From contig NZ_CP108080.1 of NCBI RefSeq assembly GCF_036181745.1, forward strand, positions 2,790,001-2,854,000: 64,000 nucleotides of DNA. Direction: 5' to 3'. The notes under the pieces are model-generated. The model was not told the DNA's origin. It ran no database searches and saw only the letters and a program-made list of their open reading frames with translations. Positions 16,662 through 25,396 of the stretch are shown here, one piece after another; position 1 is the stretch's first letter; every line of letters starts with the position of its first letter. A program made the position numbers and the translations under genes. The stretch is from Streptomyces sp. NBC_00259 (GTDB lineage Bacteria; Actinomycetota; Actinomycetes; Streptomycetales; Streptomycetaceae).

Positions 16662-18140
16662 CTACTTGTAGGCCGCGAACGCCTTGGTGAAGGCCAGCGG
16701 TTCCTGGAGGATCGAGCTGCAGGTCGCGTCGGCCGAGTTCTGCGCGCCGCCCGGGCACTGCTTGTCGCGGGTCGAGGACCACATCGCCAGCCAGCCGATG
16801 CCCTTCGACCTGGCGAAGTCGACCAGTTGGGTCGCGTCGTCGACCTTGAAGATCTCCGTCGTGACGTCGTTGACGCCGATCATCGGGGTGACGGCGACGG
16901 TCTGCCAGGCGGCGGCGTCCGAGAGCCCGAGCACGCCCTTGATCTGTGCCTGGGTCGCGGTGGCCGCCTGGACCGCGTACGTACCCATGTCGCCGCTGTA
17001 GGCCGGCCCATAGTCCATGGCCATGATGTTGACGGCGTCGATCGTGACGCCGTTCTTCTTCGCGTCGGCGAGCAGGTCGACGCCGGGCTGGGTCAGGCCC
17101 TCCGGCATGACGGGCAGCGTGAACGAGACGTCCAGGCCGGGGTGTTCCTTCTGGAGCCGGGCGATCGCCTGCGAGCGGCGGGTGTTGGCGGCGGTGTCCG
17201 GCAGGGCCGCACCCTCGATGTCGAAGTCGACCTTGGTGAGTTCGTACTGGTCGATGACCTTGCCGTACGCCGCGGCGAGGTCGCCGGACGAGGAGCAGTT
17301 GAGGGCCAGCTCATGGCCGGCCGCGCCGCCGAACGAGACCCTCACGTCACCGCCCTTGGCGCGCAGCGCGGTTGTCTGGGCCGCGACCTTGTCGTCGGCG
17401 AGGCCCGTGACACCGCCCCACAGGGGTGCGCAGCCGCCGCCGGAGGTGATGAAGGCGAGCGTGAAGTCCTTCACGCCGGTCTTGGCGGCGGTGTCGAGCA
17501 TGTCGTACGCCGGGTAGAGGGAGGTGTCGATGTACGGCGCGAACTTCCCGCCGCCGGCGGCCGGGGGCGTGGCGGTCGCCGTGGCCGAAGGCGTGGCCGT
17601 GGCCGTGGCCGTCTGCGTCGGCGTTCCGGTGGGGCTCGGGGGCTTCGTCGGCGTCGGGCCGGGCTGCTCGGTCGGCCGGCCGCTCGGCCGGGGCGTCGCG
17701 CCCGTGTCGACCGAGCAGGTGGCGTTGTTGATGAGGCAGCCGGACGGGTCGCCGGCCGTGCCGCTCGCGGAGGTCACGAAGCCGACGGTGACGGAGGCGC
17801 CGGGCGCCAGCTCCTTGTTCCAGCTCGTGGGCTTGACGGTGATGTGCCGCCCGTCGGCGGCGTGGTCGCCGTTCCACAGGGAACCGATGCTCGTGCCCGC
17901 CGGCAGATCGAATTCGAGGGTCCAGCCCGACTGCGCCTTGCCGGTGTCGTTGGTGATGACGTACTGCCCGGTGTAGCCGCCGTCCCACGAACTGGTCCTG
18001 GTGTAGGCGGCGCCGACGGCGGCCGCCTGCGCCGTCCCGGTGAAGGCGAACGCCGCGCCGCCGATGACCGCGGCGGCCACGACCGCGCCGATCGTCTTCG
18101 TCCTGCCGCCCGCCCTGCGCCGGTGCGTGCTGGTGCCCAT
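16662..18140 (-). CDS. secreted chitinase: CBM2 plus GH18
   Basis: 492 residues. A basic signal peptide with hydrophobic core ends near AQA-AAVG (about residue 40). Residues about 42-145 form a family 2 carbohydrate-binding module (TSSWDGGYTGQYVITND, GWTLEFDLPAGTSIGSLWNG). A Pro/Thr linker of about 55 residues follows, then the GH18 catalytic barrel with the catalytic motif DFDIE near residue 300. Degrades extracellular chitin. It is convergent with bglC. No clear chitinase-type direct repeats were seen in its upstream 107 bp. Confidence 0.9.
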   Translation of the reverse strand: MGTSTHRRRAGGRTKTIGAVVAAAVIGGAAFAFTGTAQAAAVGAAYTRTSSWDGGYTGQYVITNDTGKAQSGWTLEFDLPAGTSIGSLWNGDHAADGRHITVKPTSWNKELAPGASVTVGFVTSASGTAGDPSGCLINNATCSVDTGATPRPSGRPTEQPGPTPTKPPSPTGTPTQTATATATPSATATATPPAAGGGKFAPYIDTSLYPAYDMLDTAAKTGVKDFTLAFITSGGGCAPLWGGVTGLADDKVAAQTTALRAKGGDVRVSFGGAAGHELALNCSSSGDLAAAYGKVIDQYELTKVDFDIEGAALPDTAANTRRSQAIARLQKEHPGLDVSFTLPVMPEGLTQPGVDLLADAKKNGVTIDAVNIMAMDYGPAYSGDMGTYAVQAATATQAQIKGVLGLSDAAAWQTVAVTPMIGVNDVTTEIFKVDDATQLVDFARSKGIGWLAMWSSTRDKQCPGGAQNSADATCSSILQEPLAFTKAFAAYK

Positions 18141-18247
18141 CGCGTGCCTGCCTCTGCGTTACGGAAGTGGGGTGCGGCAGCACGCTAGCGACACGAGAAC
18201 GGACAAACGGCAGTTTACGGGCGGCGGTTGATGTTCTTAGGGCGCGC

Positions 18248-19684
18248 TTAAGGGCGGCATCGGAGGCGGTTAATGGTTAAGCCCGCCGGGCCCCTGCGGC
18301 TGCCGGAGCCGCTCTTCCCCCGCCGCTTCATGCGGTGCCCGAGCTGCCCCTGCCGGCCGCGCGCGCCGCCGAGCCCGATCCAGATCCGGACCTCCGTACC
18401 GCCGAGTACCGAGTGCCCGATGCGTACGTCGCCGCCGGTCGACTCGGCGACCCGGCGCACGATGTCGAGGCCGAGCCCCGTCGAGCCGTCCCTGTCGCCG
18501 CTGTTGCCGCGGGTCAGCGCCGCCTCGGGGTCGGAGATCCCGGGGCCGGCGTCCGAGACGAGCACGATCACGGCGTCCTCGCCGTTGTGCACGTCCACCG
18601 AGAAGGCCGTGCCCTCCGGGGTGTGCCGGAAGACGTTGCCGAGCAGCGCGTCCAGGGCCGCGGCGAGTTCGGGCCTGGCCACCGGTATCGGCACGGGGCG
18701 TTCCACGCCCGCGAGCCGGACCTCGCGCCCCTCGTCCTCCGCGAGCGCCGACCAGAACTCCATGCGCTGCCTGACGACTTCCGAGACGTCGCAGCCCGCG
18801 CCGGGGGCCGTCGCCTGGGTCTGGGGCTTCGCCTCGCGCGCCGTACGGATGATGGTGTCGACCTCGCGTTCCAGCTGCTCCACGGCGGACCTGGTCTGGT
18901 CCGCGGCCGGGCCCGTGCCCAGCGAGGCGGCGTTGAGCCTGAGCACCGTGAGGGGCGTACGCAGCCGGTGCGAGAGATCCGCGGCCAGCTCCCGTTCGTT
19001 GGCGAGCAGCTGGACCACCTGGTCCGCCATGGAGTTGAAGGCGACGGCGGCCGACCGCAGCTCGGTCGGTCCCTCCTCCTTGACCCGCGCCCCGAGCTTG
19101 CCCTCCCCGAGGTCGTGCGCGGCGCCCGCGAGCCGCTGGGCGGGCCGCACCATCCGTATGCCGAGCCGGTCGGCGATCACGATCGAGCCGAGGATCAGCG
19201 CCACGCCGACCCCCGCGAGCACCAGCCAGGCGGTGGTCACACCGTTGCTGACCTCGCCCTCCGGGACGAACACCTCGACGATCGCGATCTTTCCGGAGCT
19301 GAGCGCGGTGGGCTGGAGCCACGCGGAGCCGTCGGTGACCTCGGTGGTGGACGCGCGGCCCAAGCGCTGCGTGATGGCGAGGTCCTTCACCCCGGCCCGC
19401 CGGGTGCCGATCTCCAGATCCTGGCCGCCGGTCTCGTCGGACGCGGGGACGTGCACCGCCATCCGGCCCGCCGCGCCGGCCTGGGTGGAGGCGACGGCTC
19501 GCTCCAGCTGACCGCGGTCGGTGGTGATGGAGAGCGTGGGGCCGATGGCGGCGGCCTGTCGCTCGGCGTTGGAGAACGCCCGGTCCCTGGCCATCTCCTG
19601 GATGACGATCCCGAGCGGGACGGCGAAGGCGACCACGACCATCGTCGTGACCGCCAGGCAGACTCTGACCAGCGCCCATCTCAT
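18248..19684 (-). CDS. two-component sensor histidine kinase
   Basis: 478 residues from ATG 19684, overlapping the regulator stop (ATGA). Two membrane helices (about residues 5-25 and 168-190) flank an extracytoplasmic sensor of about 140 residues. HAMP follows, then the phospho-acceptor in LSHRLRTPLTVL, the N-box GNVFRHTPEG, and DAGPGI and GLGLDIV of the ATPase domain. The C-terminal tail is basic (MKRRGKSGSGSRRG). Codon 469 (18278-18280) is TTA, so full-length synthesis may need bldA. Signal unknown. Confidence 0.9.
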   Translation of the reverse strand: MRWALVRVCLAVTTMVVVAFAVPLGIVIQEMARDRAFSNAERQAAAIGPTLSITTDRGQLERAVASTQAGAAGRMAVHVPASDETGGQDLEIGTRRAGVKDLAITQRLGRASTTEVTDGSAWLQPTALSSGKIAIVEVFVPEGEVSNGVTTAWLVLAGVGVALILGSIVIADRLGIRMVRPAQRLAGAAHDLGEGKLGARVKEEGPTELRSAAVAFNSMADQVVQLLANERELAADLSHRLRTPLTVLRLNAASLGTGPAADQTRSAVEQLEREVDTIIRTAREAKPQTQATAPGAGCDVSEVVRQRMEFWSALAEDEGREVRLAGVERPVPIPVARPELAAALDALLGNVFRHTPEGTAFSVDVHNGEDAVIVLVSDAGPGISDPEAALTRGNSGDRDGSTGLGLDIVRRVAESTGGDVRIGHSVLGGTEVRIWIGLGGARGRQGQLGHRMKRRGKSGSGSRRGPAGLTINRLRCRP

Positions 19685-20370
19685 CTCGGCGGCTCCAGCT
19701 TCACTCCGACACCCCGAAGGGTGTGCAGGTACCGGGGACGGGCGGCGGTCTCTCCCAGTTTCCGTCGCAACCAGGACAGATGGACATCGATGGTCTGGTC
19801 GTCGCCGTAGGACTGCTGCCACACCTCCGCGAGCAGTTCCTTGCGGGGTACGACGACTCCCGGCCGGCCGGCGAGGAAGGCGAGCAGGTCGAACTCGCGC
19901 CGGGTCAGATCGAGTCGGCTGCCGTCCAGTTCGGCCTGCCGGCGGAGCGGGTCGATCGAGAGCCCGCCCACCTGGATGACCCTGCTGGGCGGGGCCTCGC
20001 CCACGGCGGCCCGGGAGCGGCGCAGCACGGCCGACATCCGCGCCGAGAGGTGTTCCACGGAGAACGGCTTGATGAGGTAGTCGTCGGCGCCGTCGTTGAG
20101 GAGCCGGACGATCTCCGTCTCGTCGTCCCGCGCCGTCGCGATGATCACCGGTACGTCGGTGATGCCGCGCAACATCTTCAGCGCCTCGGACCCGTCGAGA
20201 TCCGGCAGACCGAGGTCCAGAATGACCACGTCGAACCGGAGATGGGCCACCTCGCGCAGCGCCTCCAAGGCCGTCCCGACGCTCCGTACGGTGTGGGAGG
20301 CCTCGGTCAAGTGCCGGATGAGGGCGGAGCGCACGAACTGGTCGTCCTCGACCACGAGCACACTTGCCAT
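19681..20370 (-). CDS. OmpR-family response regulator
   Basis: 229 residues from ATG 20370. The receiver domain has the acidic pair VVEDD, phospho-acceptor in VVILDLGLPDLDG (near residue 51), T in IIATARDD and the invariant K in LIKPFSV. A winged-helix C-terminal domain follows (LDLTRREFDLLAFLAGRPG, TIDVHLSWLRRKLG). Translationally coupled to the kinase gene through an ATGA overlap, so they form one pair. Confidence 0.93.
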   Translation of the reverse strand: MASVLVVEDDQFVRSALIRHLTEASHTVRSVGTALEALREVAHLRFDVVILDLGLPDLDGSEALKMLRGITDVPVIIATARDDETEIVRLLNDGADDYLIKPFSVEHLSARMSAVLRRSRAAVGEAPPSRVIQVGGLSIDPLRRQAELDGSRLDLTRREFDLLAFLAGRPGVVVPRKELLAEVWQQSYGDDQTIDVHLSWLRRKLGETAARPRYLHTLRGVGVKLEPPR

Positions 20371-20439
20371 GGGCGGCACCGTACGCCATGCGGTCGACCC
20401 CGGTCCCCCCTTGGACGGCGTCGGCAGGCGTGGTGCAGT

Positions 20440-20997
20440 ATGGCCCGGATGCAGAGAGGACTCGTACACGCTTTCGCGTGGTCGCTCGCCACGGGCGCGG
20501 CGGTCACGCTGTCGTGGTGGGGCGTACACACGGTCATGGAGGGCACGGTGTACGACCGGCCGCGCGCCCTGCCGATCACGACCGACGCCCGCAACACCCA
20601 GGGTTCCACGCCGCAGTCGTCCTCGACGCGCTTCCCCGGGAGCACGTCGGCGTCGCCGGCGTCGCCCGAGGACACACCGGACGGCAGCAGCCAGAAGTCG
20701 TCGGCGCCGCCTCCGTCCGAGCCGCCGAGCGGCGGCCCGAGCAAGAGCAAGCGCCCATCGACGCCGTCGGCTTCGGGGAACGTGAAGAGCTACTCGGTCG
20801 AGGGCGGCCGGGTCGCCTACGACATCGGGCCCAGCTCGGCGGAGCTGGTCTCGGCGACTCCGGCCGGCGGCTGGACGATGCAGATCTGGAAGCAACCCAC
20901 GTACATCCGGGTCACGTTCTCGCAGAACGGCAGGGAGATCGACGTCTTCTGCACCTGGCACGACACGGCGCCGCGCGTCGAGATCGAGGAGCGGTGA
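20440..20997 (+). CDS. membrane-anchored secreted protein of unknown function
   Basis: 185 residues from ATG 20440 (AGGCG nine bases upstream); ATG 20449 is an alternative start. One N-terminal membrane helix (LVHAFAWSLATGAAVTLSWW) is followed by a long Ser/Pro/Thr linker (about residues 50-110). A compact C-terminal domain of about 70 residues follows (VAYDIGPSSAELVSATPAGG, QIWKQPTYIRVTF). It is divergent from the two-component pair, so it may be a target or sensor partner. No family recognised. Confidence 0.7.
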   Translation: MARMQRGLVHAFAWSLATGAAVTLSWWGVHTVMEGTVYDRPRALPITTDARNTQGSTPQSSSTRFPGSTSASPASPEDTPDGSSQKSSAPPPSEPPSGGPSKSKRPSTPSASGNVKSYSVEGGRVAYDIGPSSAELVSATPAGGWTMQIWKQPTYIRVTFSQNGREIDVFCTWHDTAPRVEIEER

Positions 20998-21048
20998 GCG
21001 CCGGCCGCACGCGCTGACCACCTGCCGCGCCGCGGCGGACGCCGGGCG

Positions 21049-21915
21049 TCAGCGGAAGACCGACGGCGGCGGTACGGGAGAGGGTTTGGCGGCGGCGTCG
21101 GTCACGGCGGCGGCACCACCGGTGAAGTCGGCCAGGGCCTTGCCGTGTTCGACCCGTCCTGCGTGCGGGTCGCTCGCGACCCGGCGGGTCAGTTCGGCGA
21201 CGGGCAGCGGCCGGTCGGAGGCGAGCAGGACGGCGTTGCCGAAGCGGCGGCCGCGCAGCACGGTCGGGTCGGCGGCGAGGGCGAGTTCGGGGAAAACGGT
21301 GGCCGCGGTGGCGATCTGGCCGCGCAGATGGGAGAGCGGCGGACCGTCCGCGAGATTGGCGGCGTAGTGCCCGCCGGGTCTCAGCACCCGGCGCACCTCC
21401 GCGAGGAACTCCGTACTGGTGAGGTGCGCGGGAGTGCGCGCCCCGCTGAAGACGTCCGCGATGACGAGGTCCGCCCAGCCGTCCGGGACCTTGCCGAGCC
21501 CGGCACGGGCGTCGGTGGAACGGACCCGTATCCGGGCGCCCGGGTCGAGCGGGAGCCTGGCACGGACGAGCTCGACGAGCGGTCCGTCCACCTCGACGAT
21601 CTGCTGGGTGGAGCGCGGACGGGTCGCCGCGAGGTAACGCGCGAGAGTGAAAGCACCACCGCCGAGGTGGACGGCGTTCAGGGGCCGCCCGGCGGGGGCG
21701 GCGAGGTCGATGACATGGCCGAGGCGGCGCTGGTACTCGAAGGTGAGCAGGGCCGGATCGTCGAGGTCCACATGGGACTGCGGTGCGCCGTCGATCAGCA
21801 GCGTCCAGCCACGCGGCCGGTCGCGATCGGGTATCAGCTCGGCGAGCCCGCCGTCCACGGCCTCGACGACCACCTCGGCCGCCGCCGGCCGTCCACGCTG
21901 CTTGTTCCTCGCCAC
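21049..21915 (-). CDS. spermidine-synthase-like SAM-dependent enzyme
   Basis: 288 residues from GTG 21915. The Rossmann core has HLGGGAFTLARYL (SAM/dcSAM loop), VEVDGPLVELVRARL, DARAGL and DLVIADVFSG, the layout of polyamine synthase-like proteins. The acidic residues of a true aminopropyltransferase are only partly evident, so the substrate is uncertain. It stands alone among unrelated genes. Confidence 0.75.
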   Translation of the reverse strand: MARNKQRGRPAAAEVVVEAVDGGLAELIPDRDRPRGWTLLIDGAPQSHVDLDDPALLTFEYQRRLGHVIDLAAPAGRPLNAVHLGGGAFTLARYLAATRPRSTQQIVEVDGPLVELVRARLPLDPGARIRVRSTDARAGLGKVPDGWADLVIADVFSGARTPAHLTSTEFLAEVRRVLRPGGHYAANLADGPPLSHLRGQIATAATVFPELALAADPTVLRGRRFGNAVLLASDRPLPVAELTRRVASDPHAGRVEHGKALADFTGGAAAVTDAAAKPSPVPPPSVFR

Positions 21916-22067
21916 ACGGCCATTATCCGGCGCCGGGCGACGTCACGGTCACCGGGCGGCTCCGCACGTACCGGGCGGCGCCACAGGTACGGGGCCGGCC
22001 CCGCGCACCCGGCGGTTCCGGGCCGCCGGACACTGCCCCCGACGCTGCCCCTGGTGGCCGTCCGCGG

Positions 22068-22529
22068 CTAGATGCTGTCCGCGGCCTCGATCATGCGGGC
22101 CGCCTGACCGAGGGCCTCGCGGAGGACGACCGGGTCGGTGACCGGGCCGGTGTCGCCGGGCGGCAGCAGCCAGCCCGAGCCGTTGACCGGAGGTTCCGCG
22201 GGACCTGCCGCGGCGCCCGGCTCGGCGGGGATGCGCAGTCCGCGGCCCGAGGTCTGCGTACACGCGCTGCCGGGCATGTCCCAGCCCGCCGCGGTGCCGG
22301 GCGGCACCAGGAAGCCGAGGGTCTCGCAGCTGCGGTCGTGGAGGACGGGCCCGACGGCCGGGGCACAGCCGCGGCGCAGGATGTCCACCGCCTCCAGCCC
22401 CTGCCTGGTCGGCACGGTGACCAGGTCACACGGCTCCTCGGGGACCGTGACGGCCGACCCCGGTGCCGCGCTGTACTCCTCGGTGGGCAGGTGCTGAGCG
22501 CTCGTCCGCGAGCCGCTGCCTGTCTCCAT
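22068..22529 (-). CDS. conserved Streptomyces protein of unknown function
   Basis: 153 residues from ATG 22529, with GGAGG upstream. No membrane segment. Contains the block VPTRQGLEAVDILRRG and a conserved-looking GFLVPPGTAAGWDMPGSA. It resembles the truncated primase/polymerase-like proteins common in Streptomyces, but no catalytic motif is visible. Divergent from the NsdA-like regulator gene. Function not assigned. Confidence 0.6.
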   Translation of the reverse strand: METGSGSRTSAQHLPTEEYSAAPGSAVTVPEEPCDLVTVPTRQGLEAVDILRRGCAPAVGPVLHDRSCETLGFLVPPGTAAGWDMPGSACTQTSGRGLRIPAEPGAAAGPAEPPVNGSGWLLPPGDTGPVTDPVVLREALGQAARMIEAADSI

Positions 22530-22845
22530 GCCAGCCTCCAACAAGGGAACCCCTCCTCGCCGAGTAGGGACGGGTACTTCGTCCCCGCATGGTTCAACGC
22601 CCGTCGGCGTCAAGGGCTACGGCGGCACGCCGCCGCAAAGGGTGGCAGTTCATGGCAGATCGTGGGTGAGATATCCCGTTTGTAGCCAAACACTGCGTAC
22701 TCGGTCCGTCACAGCAGGTACGTTCTTGCCCCGCCGGAGCAAGGAATCTGGAACAGGAATCTCGCGTCCGCAGGAAAGCCCGCGTCCGAAGGATCCGAAG
22801 GAAACCGAGAAGGCTCCGGCAGTACCAGCAGGAGAGGGCTCGGCC
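22530..22845. other. divergent intergenic region upstream of the NsdA-like gene
   Basis: 316 bp holding the promoters for both flanking genes. No palindrome or confident -10/-35 pair was recognised. The NsdA-like gene has GGAGAGGG about 8 bases before its ATG. Confidence 0.4.
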
Positions 22846-24225
22846 ATGGCGTCGTCACGGGCAGTTCCCAACCTCATGTTCCGGCGGCTGCGCGGACAGC
22901 GGTCACCCGGTGAGTTCGCCGCGCTCGTCCGCCGTGCGGCACGGGAGATCGGCGAACAGGTCGCCTGCGACGCCCGCTACATCGGACGGGTGGAGGCGGG
23001 TGAGATCCGCTGCCCCAACTACGCCTACGAGCGTGTGTTCCTGCACATGTTCCCGGGTTTGGCCCTGGCGGATCTGGGGTTCTCGGCCCGGGAGACGGTA
23101 CGGGGCCGTGCATCCCGCGGCCGAACACCACAGGCCTCCGATACGTACAACAGCAACAACGGCACCAACAGCACCTACAGCAACGAGGAGAGCGACGTGC
23201 TGCGTCGCGCGTTCATGACCAGCGGCACCGTCACCGTGGCGGCCGCATCCCTGGGCCTCGGCTCACTGCCCGGCACCGAGGCACTCCGTTCCGAGCTGCC
23301 CAGACAGCGGGTCGGCGCGTCCGAGGTCGGCGCCGTCGAGGAGGCGGTACGGCAGATCCGGCTGCTCGACGACCGGCACGGCGCGGACGGGCTCTACAAG
23401 CGGGCCGCCCAGCCGCTGCGCGCCGCGTACGCGCTGCTCGACGCCGGTGCCACCACCCGGAGTTCGACCGCCGGACGGCTCGCGACGGGCGCGGGTGAAC
23501 TGGCCATCTCGGTCGGCTGGCTGGCCCATGACTCCGGCCGGCTGGACGACGCGCGCTCGCACTACGCGGAAGCGCTGGCGACGGCGCGGGTCGCCGCGGA
23601 CCCGGCGCTGGAGGCCCACGCCTTCTGCAACACGTCCTTCCTCGCCCGGGACGCCGGCCGGCACCGTGAGGCGGTGCGCGCCGCGCAGGCGGGACAGCGC
23701 GCGGCCGGACAGCTCGGCTCCGACCGGCTGATGGCCCTGCTCACCCTGCGCGAGGCGGGCGGCTGGGCCGGGCTCGGCGACCGCGGCGGCTGCGAGCGGG
23801 CACTGTCCCGCGCCCACACGCTCTTCGGCCGCGGCCCCTCGGACAAGGACCCGGAGTGGATGTCCTTCTTCGGTGAGCCGGAGCTCCAGACCCTGGAGGC
23901 ACAGTGCTGGTCGGCCCTCGGCGACTGGTCGCGGGCGGCACGCCACGCACATCGTGCGACGGCCCTCCAGAACCCGCACTTCGCCCGCAACCTCGCCCTC
24001 TACCGGGCGCAGCTGGCCTCGGACCTGGCCCGTGCCGGTGCGCCCGCCGAGGCCGCGTCGGTCGGTGAGCAGGTCCTCGACGTCCTCGACGCCGACGTCC
24101 AGTCGTCCCGTATCCGTGTGATGCTCGCCGACACCGCGGCCGTGCTGAGACCGCTGCGGCGGGCGGCGGGGGTGGCGCCCTTCCTGGACCGCTACGCGAT
24201 GACGGCGGCCACCGCCGGAGCCTGA
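22846..24225 (+). CDS. NsdA-like regulator (HTH plus TPR-type repeats)
   Basis: 459 residues. The N-terminal block (MFRRLRGQRSPGEFAALVRR, RYIGRVEAGEIRCPNYAYER) is strongly reminiscent of NsdA, a negative regulator of sporulation and antibiotic production in S. coelicolor. An Asn/Ser/Thr-rich linker lies around residues 100-120. The C-terminal half is helical with TPR-like pairs (ARSHYAEALATARVAAD, DWSRAARHAHRATALQ). It is probably a paralogue rather than NsdA itself. Converges closely with the phosphatase gene. Confidence 0.75.
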   Translation: MASSRAVPNLMFRRLRGQRSPGEFAALVRRAAREIGEQVACDARYIGRVEAGEIRCPNYAYERVFLHMFPGLALADLGFSARETVRGRASRGRTPQASDTYNSNNGTNSTYSNEESDVLRRAFMTSGTVTVAAASLGLGSLPGTEALRSELPRQRVGASEVGAVEEAVRQIRLLDDRHGADGLYKRAAQPLRAAYALLDAGATTRSSTAGRLATGAGELAISVGWLAHDSGRLDDARSHYAEALATARVAADPALEAHAFCNTSFLARDAGRHREAVRAAQAGQRAAGQLGSDRLMALLTLREAGGWAGLGDRGGCERALSRAHTLFGRGPSDKDPEWMSFFGEPELQTLEAQCWSALGDWSRAARHAHRATALQNPHFARNLALYRAQLASDLARAGAPAEAASVGEQVLDVLDADVQSSRIRVMLADTAAVLRPLRRAAGVAPFLDRYAMTAATAGA

Positions 24226-24232
24226 GGCACGC

Positions 24233-24853
24233 TCAGGTGCCCAGGTGGCCCGTGTCGTTCCAGCGCTCGATCGCCGGGGCGCCGTAGGCCCAGCCGAGCG
24301 CCGACAGGCTCGTCGGGTCGAGCTTGATCCGGGCGGCGAAGGAGATGTCCTCGCCGAGCCAACGGGCGCACAGGACGCGCAGGATGTGGCCGTGCGCGAA
24401 GGCCAGGACGTCGCGGTCGGCCGAGCGTACGTACTCGACGATCCCGTCCGCACGGGCCGAGAGTTCCGCCATGGTCTCGCCCCGCGACTGCGCCCCGGGG
24501 GAACCCACGGGCACGCCGTCGCGCCAGATGAACCAGTCGGGGTCGATCGCGTGGATCTGGGCCTGCGTCATGCCCTCGTACGCCCCGTAGTCCCACTCCA
24601 TCAAGGCGTCCCAGTCCTGCGCGCGGTCGGCGAATCCGGCGAGTTCGCAGGTCTCGCGGGCACGGGAGAGAGGGCTGGTGCGGATCTCGGCGTCCGGGAG
24701 ACCGTCCCAGGGGGTCCTGTGCAGCCGCTCGCCCAGCAGTTTCGCTCCGCGGCGGCCCTCGTCGAGGAGGGGGATGTCCGTCCGGCCGGTGTGCCTGCCG
24801 AGCATGGACCATTCGGTCTGGCCGTGCCGGGCGAGAAATATTCGCGCTGCCAT
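24233..24853 (-). CDS. histidine phosphatase (phosphoglycerate-mutase-like)
   Basis: 206 residues. The catalytic RHG motif is LARHGQTEW near residue 10. The second arginine is in SPLSRARET, and the second histidine in [10 protein letters not shown]. These are the four residues of the branch-1 histidine phosphatase fold. Substrate cannot be read from sequence; relatives act on small phosphorylated metabolites. Confidence 0.85.
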   Translation of the reverse strand: MAARIFLARHGQTEWSMLGRHTGRTDIPLLDEGRRGAKLLGERLHRTPWDGLPDAEIRTSPLSRARETCELAGFADRAQDWDALMEWDYGAYEGMTQAQIHAIDPDWFIWRDGVPVGSPGAQSRGETMAELSARADGIVEYVRSADRDVLAFAHGHILRVLCARWLGEDISFAARIKLDPTSLSALGWAYGAPAIERWNDTGHLGT

Positions 24854-25396
24854 ATGTCCATCATCGCCCAGATGGACGACGGGTGACGCGGCGTGGCCCG
24901 ACGGTGCGGGCCCGCGCCGGGCCGCGGGCCCGCGGCGAGGACGCTGGGGCGCGCGCGTCTGCGCTGGTCACCGTGGTGGTCGTGCCGGGTCCTGCGAACC
25001 ACCGCTTCTTCGGCGGGGTGACCGGGTTGCGGTGACGGGATCGCTGTGGTGGGGCGGGGTGCCGGGGGTGGGGTGCCGGAGGTGGGGTTGGGCCGGGTCG
25101 GGTCCCAAGGCGTCCGACCGGTTCAGGGCGGGGGCGGTTCGCGCAGGTCGACGTACCGGTCGTCCGGGCCGTCCCGGCCGGTTCGGGCCGGTTCAGGCCG
25201 TTCGGGCCGGTTCGGGCCGTTCGGGCCGGTTCGGGCCGGTGCCGGGTCCGATCAGGCCGGGGTCGGCGGCGCGGGCCCGTTTCGCGGAGGCCGGTGCACC
25301 CGCCGTTCCCGCCGGAGCCGGCCGGCTTCGGCGTCGGACCGGCCCGGATCGGTGACTCGTGCCCGGTTGTCACTGGCGGATGCGAGACTTCCGCGG
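24854..25396. other. 543-bp intergenic region with G-rich tracts and short repeats
   Basis: No gene recognised. It includes a G-rich segment (about 25050-25135, repeated GGGGTGCCGG-like runs) and a run of nine 9-10 bp units of the form GTTCGGGCC(G) at 25161-25240. The promoter of the nuclease-helicase unit must lie in or near it. Confidence 0.6.
25161..25240. repeat. nine tandem 9-10 bp GTTCGGGCC(G) units
   Basis: Consecutive units GTCCGGGCC, GTCCCGGCCG, GTTCGGGCCG, GTTCAGGCC, then five GTTCGGGCC(G) copies. The 9/10-bp alternation and small variants suggest slippage. Not within a recognised gene. Confidence 0.8.

Noticed and set aside
25161..25240. CRISPR or transcription-factor array near a Cas4-like nuclease
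   Set aside because: Units are 9-10 bp with no spacers and no cas genes are nearby; more like slippage repeats.
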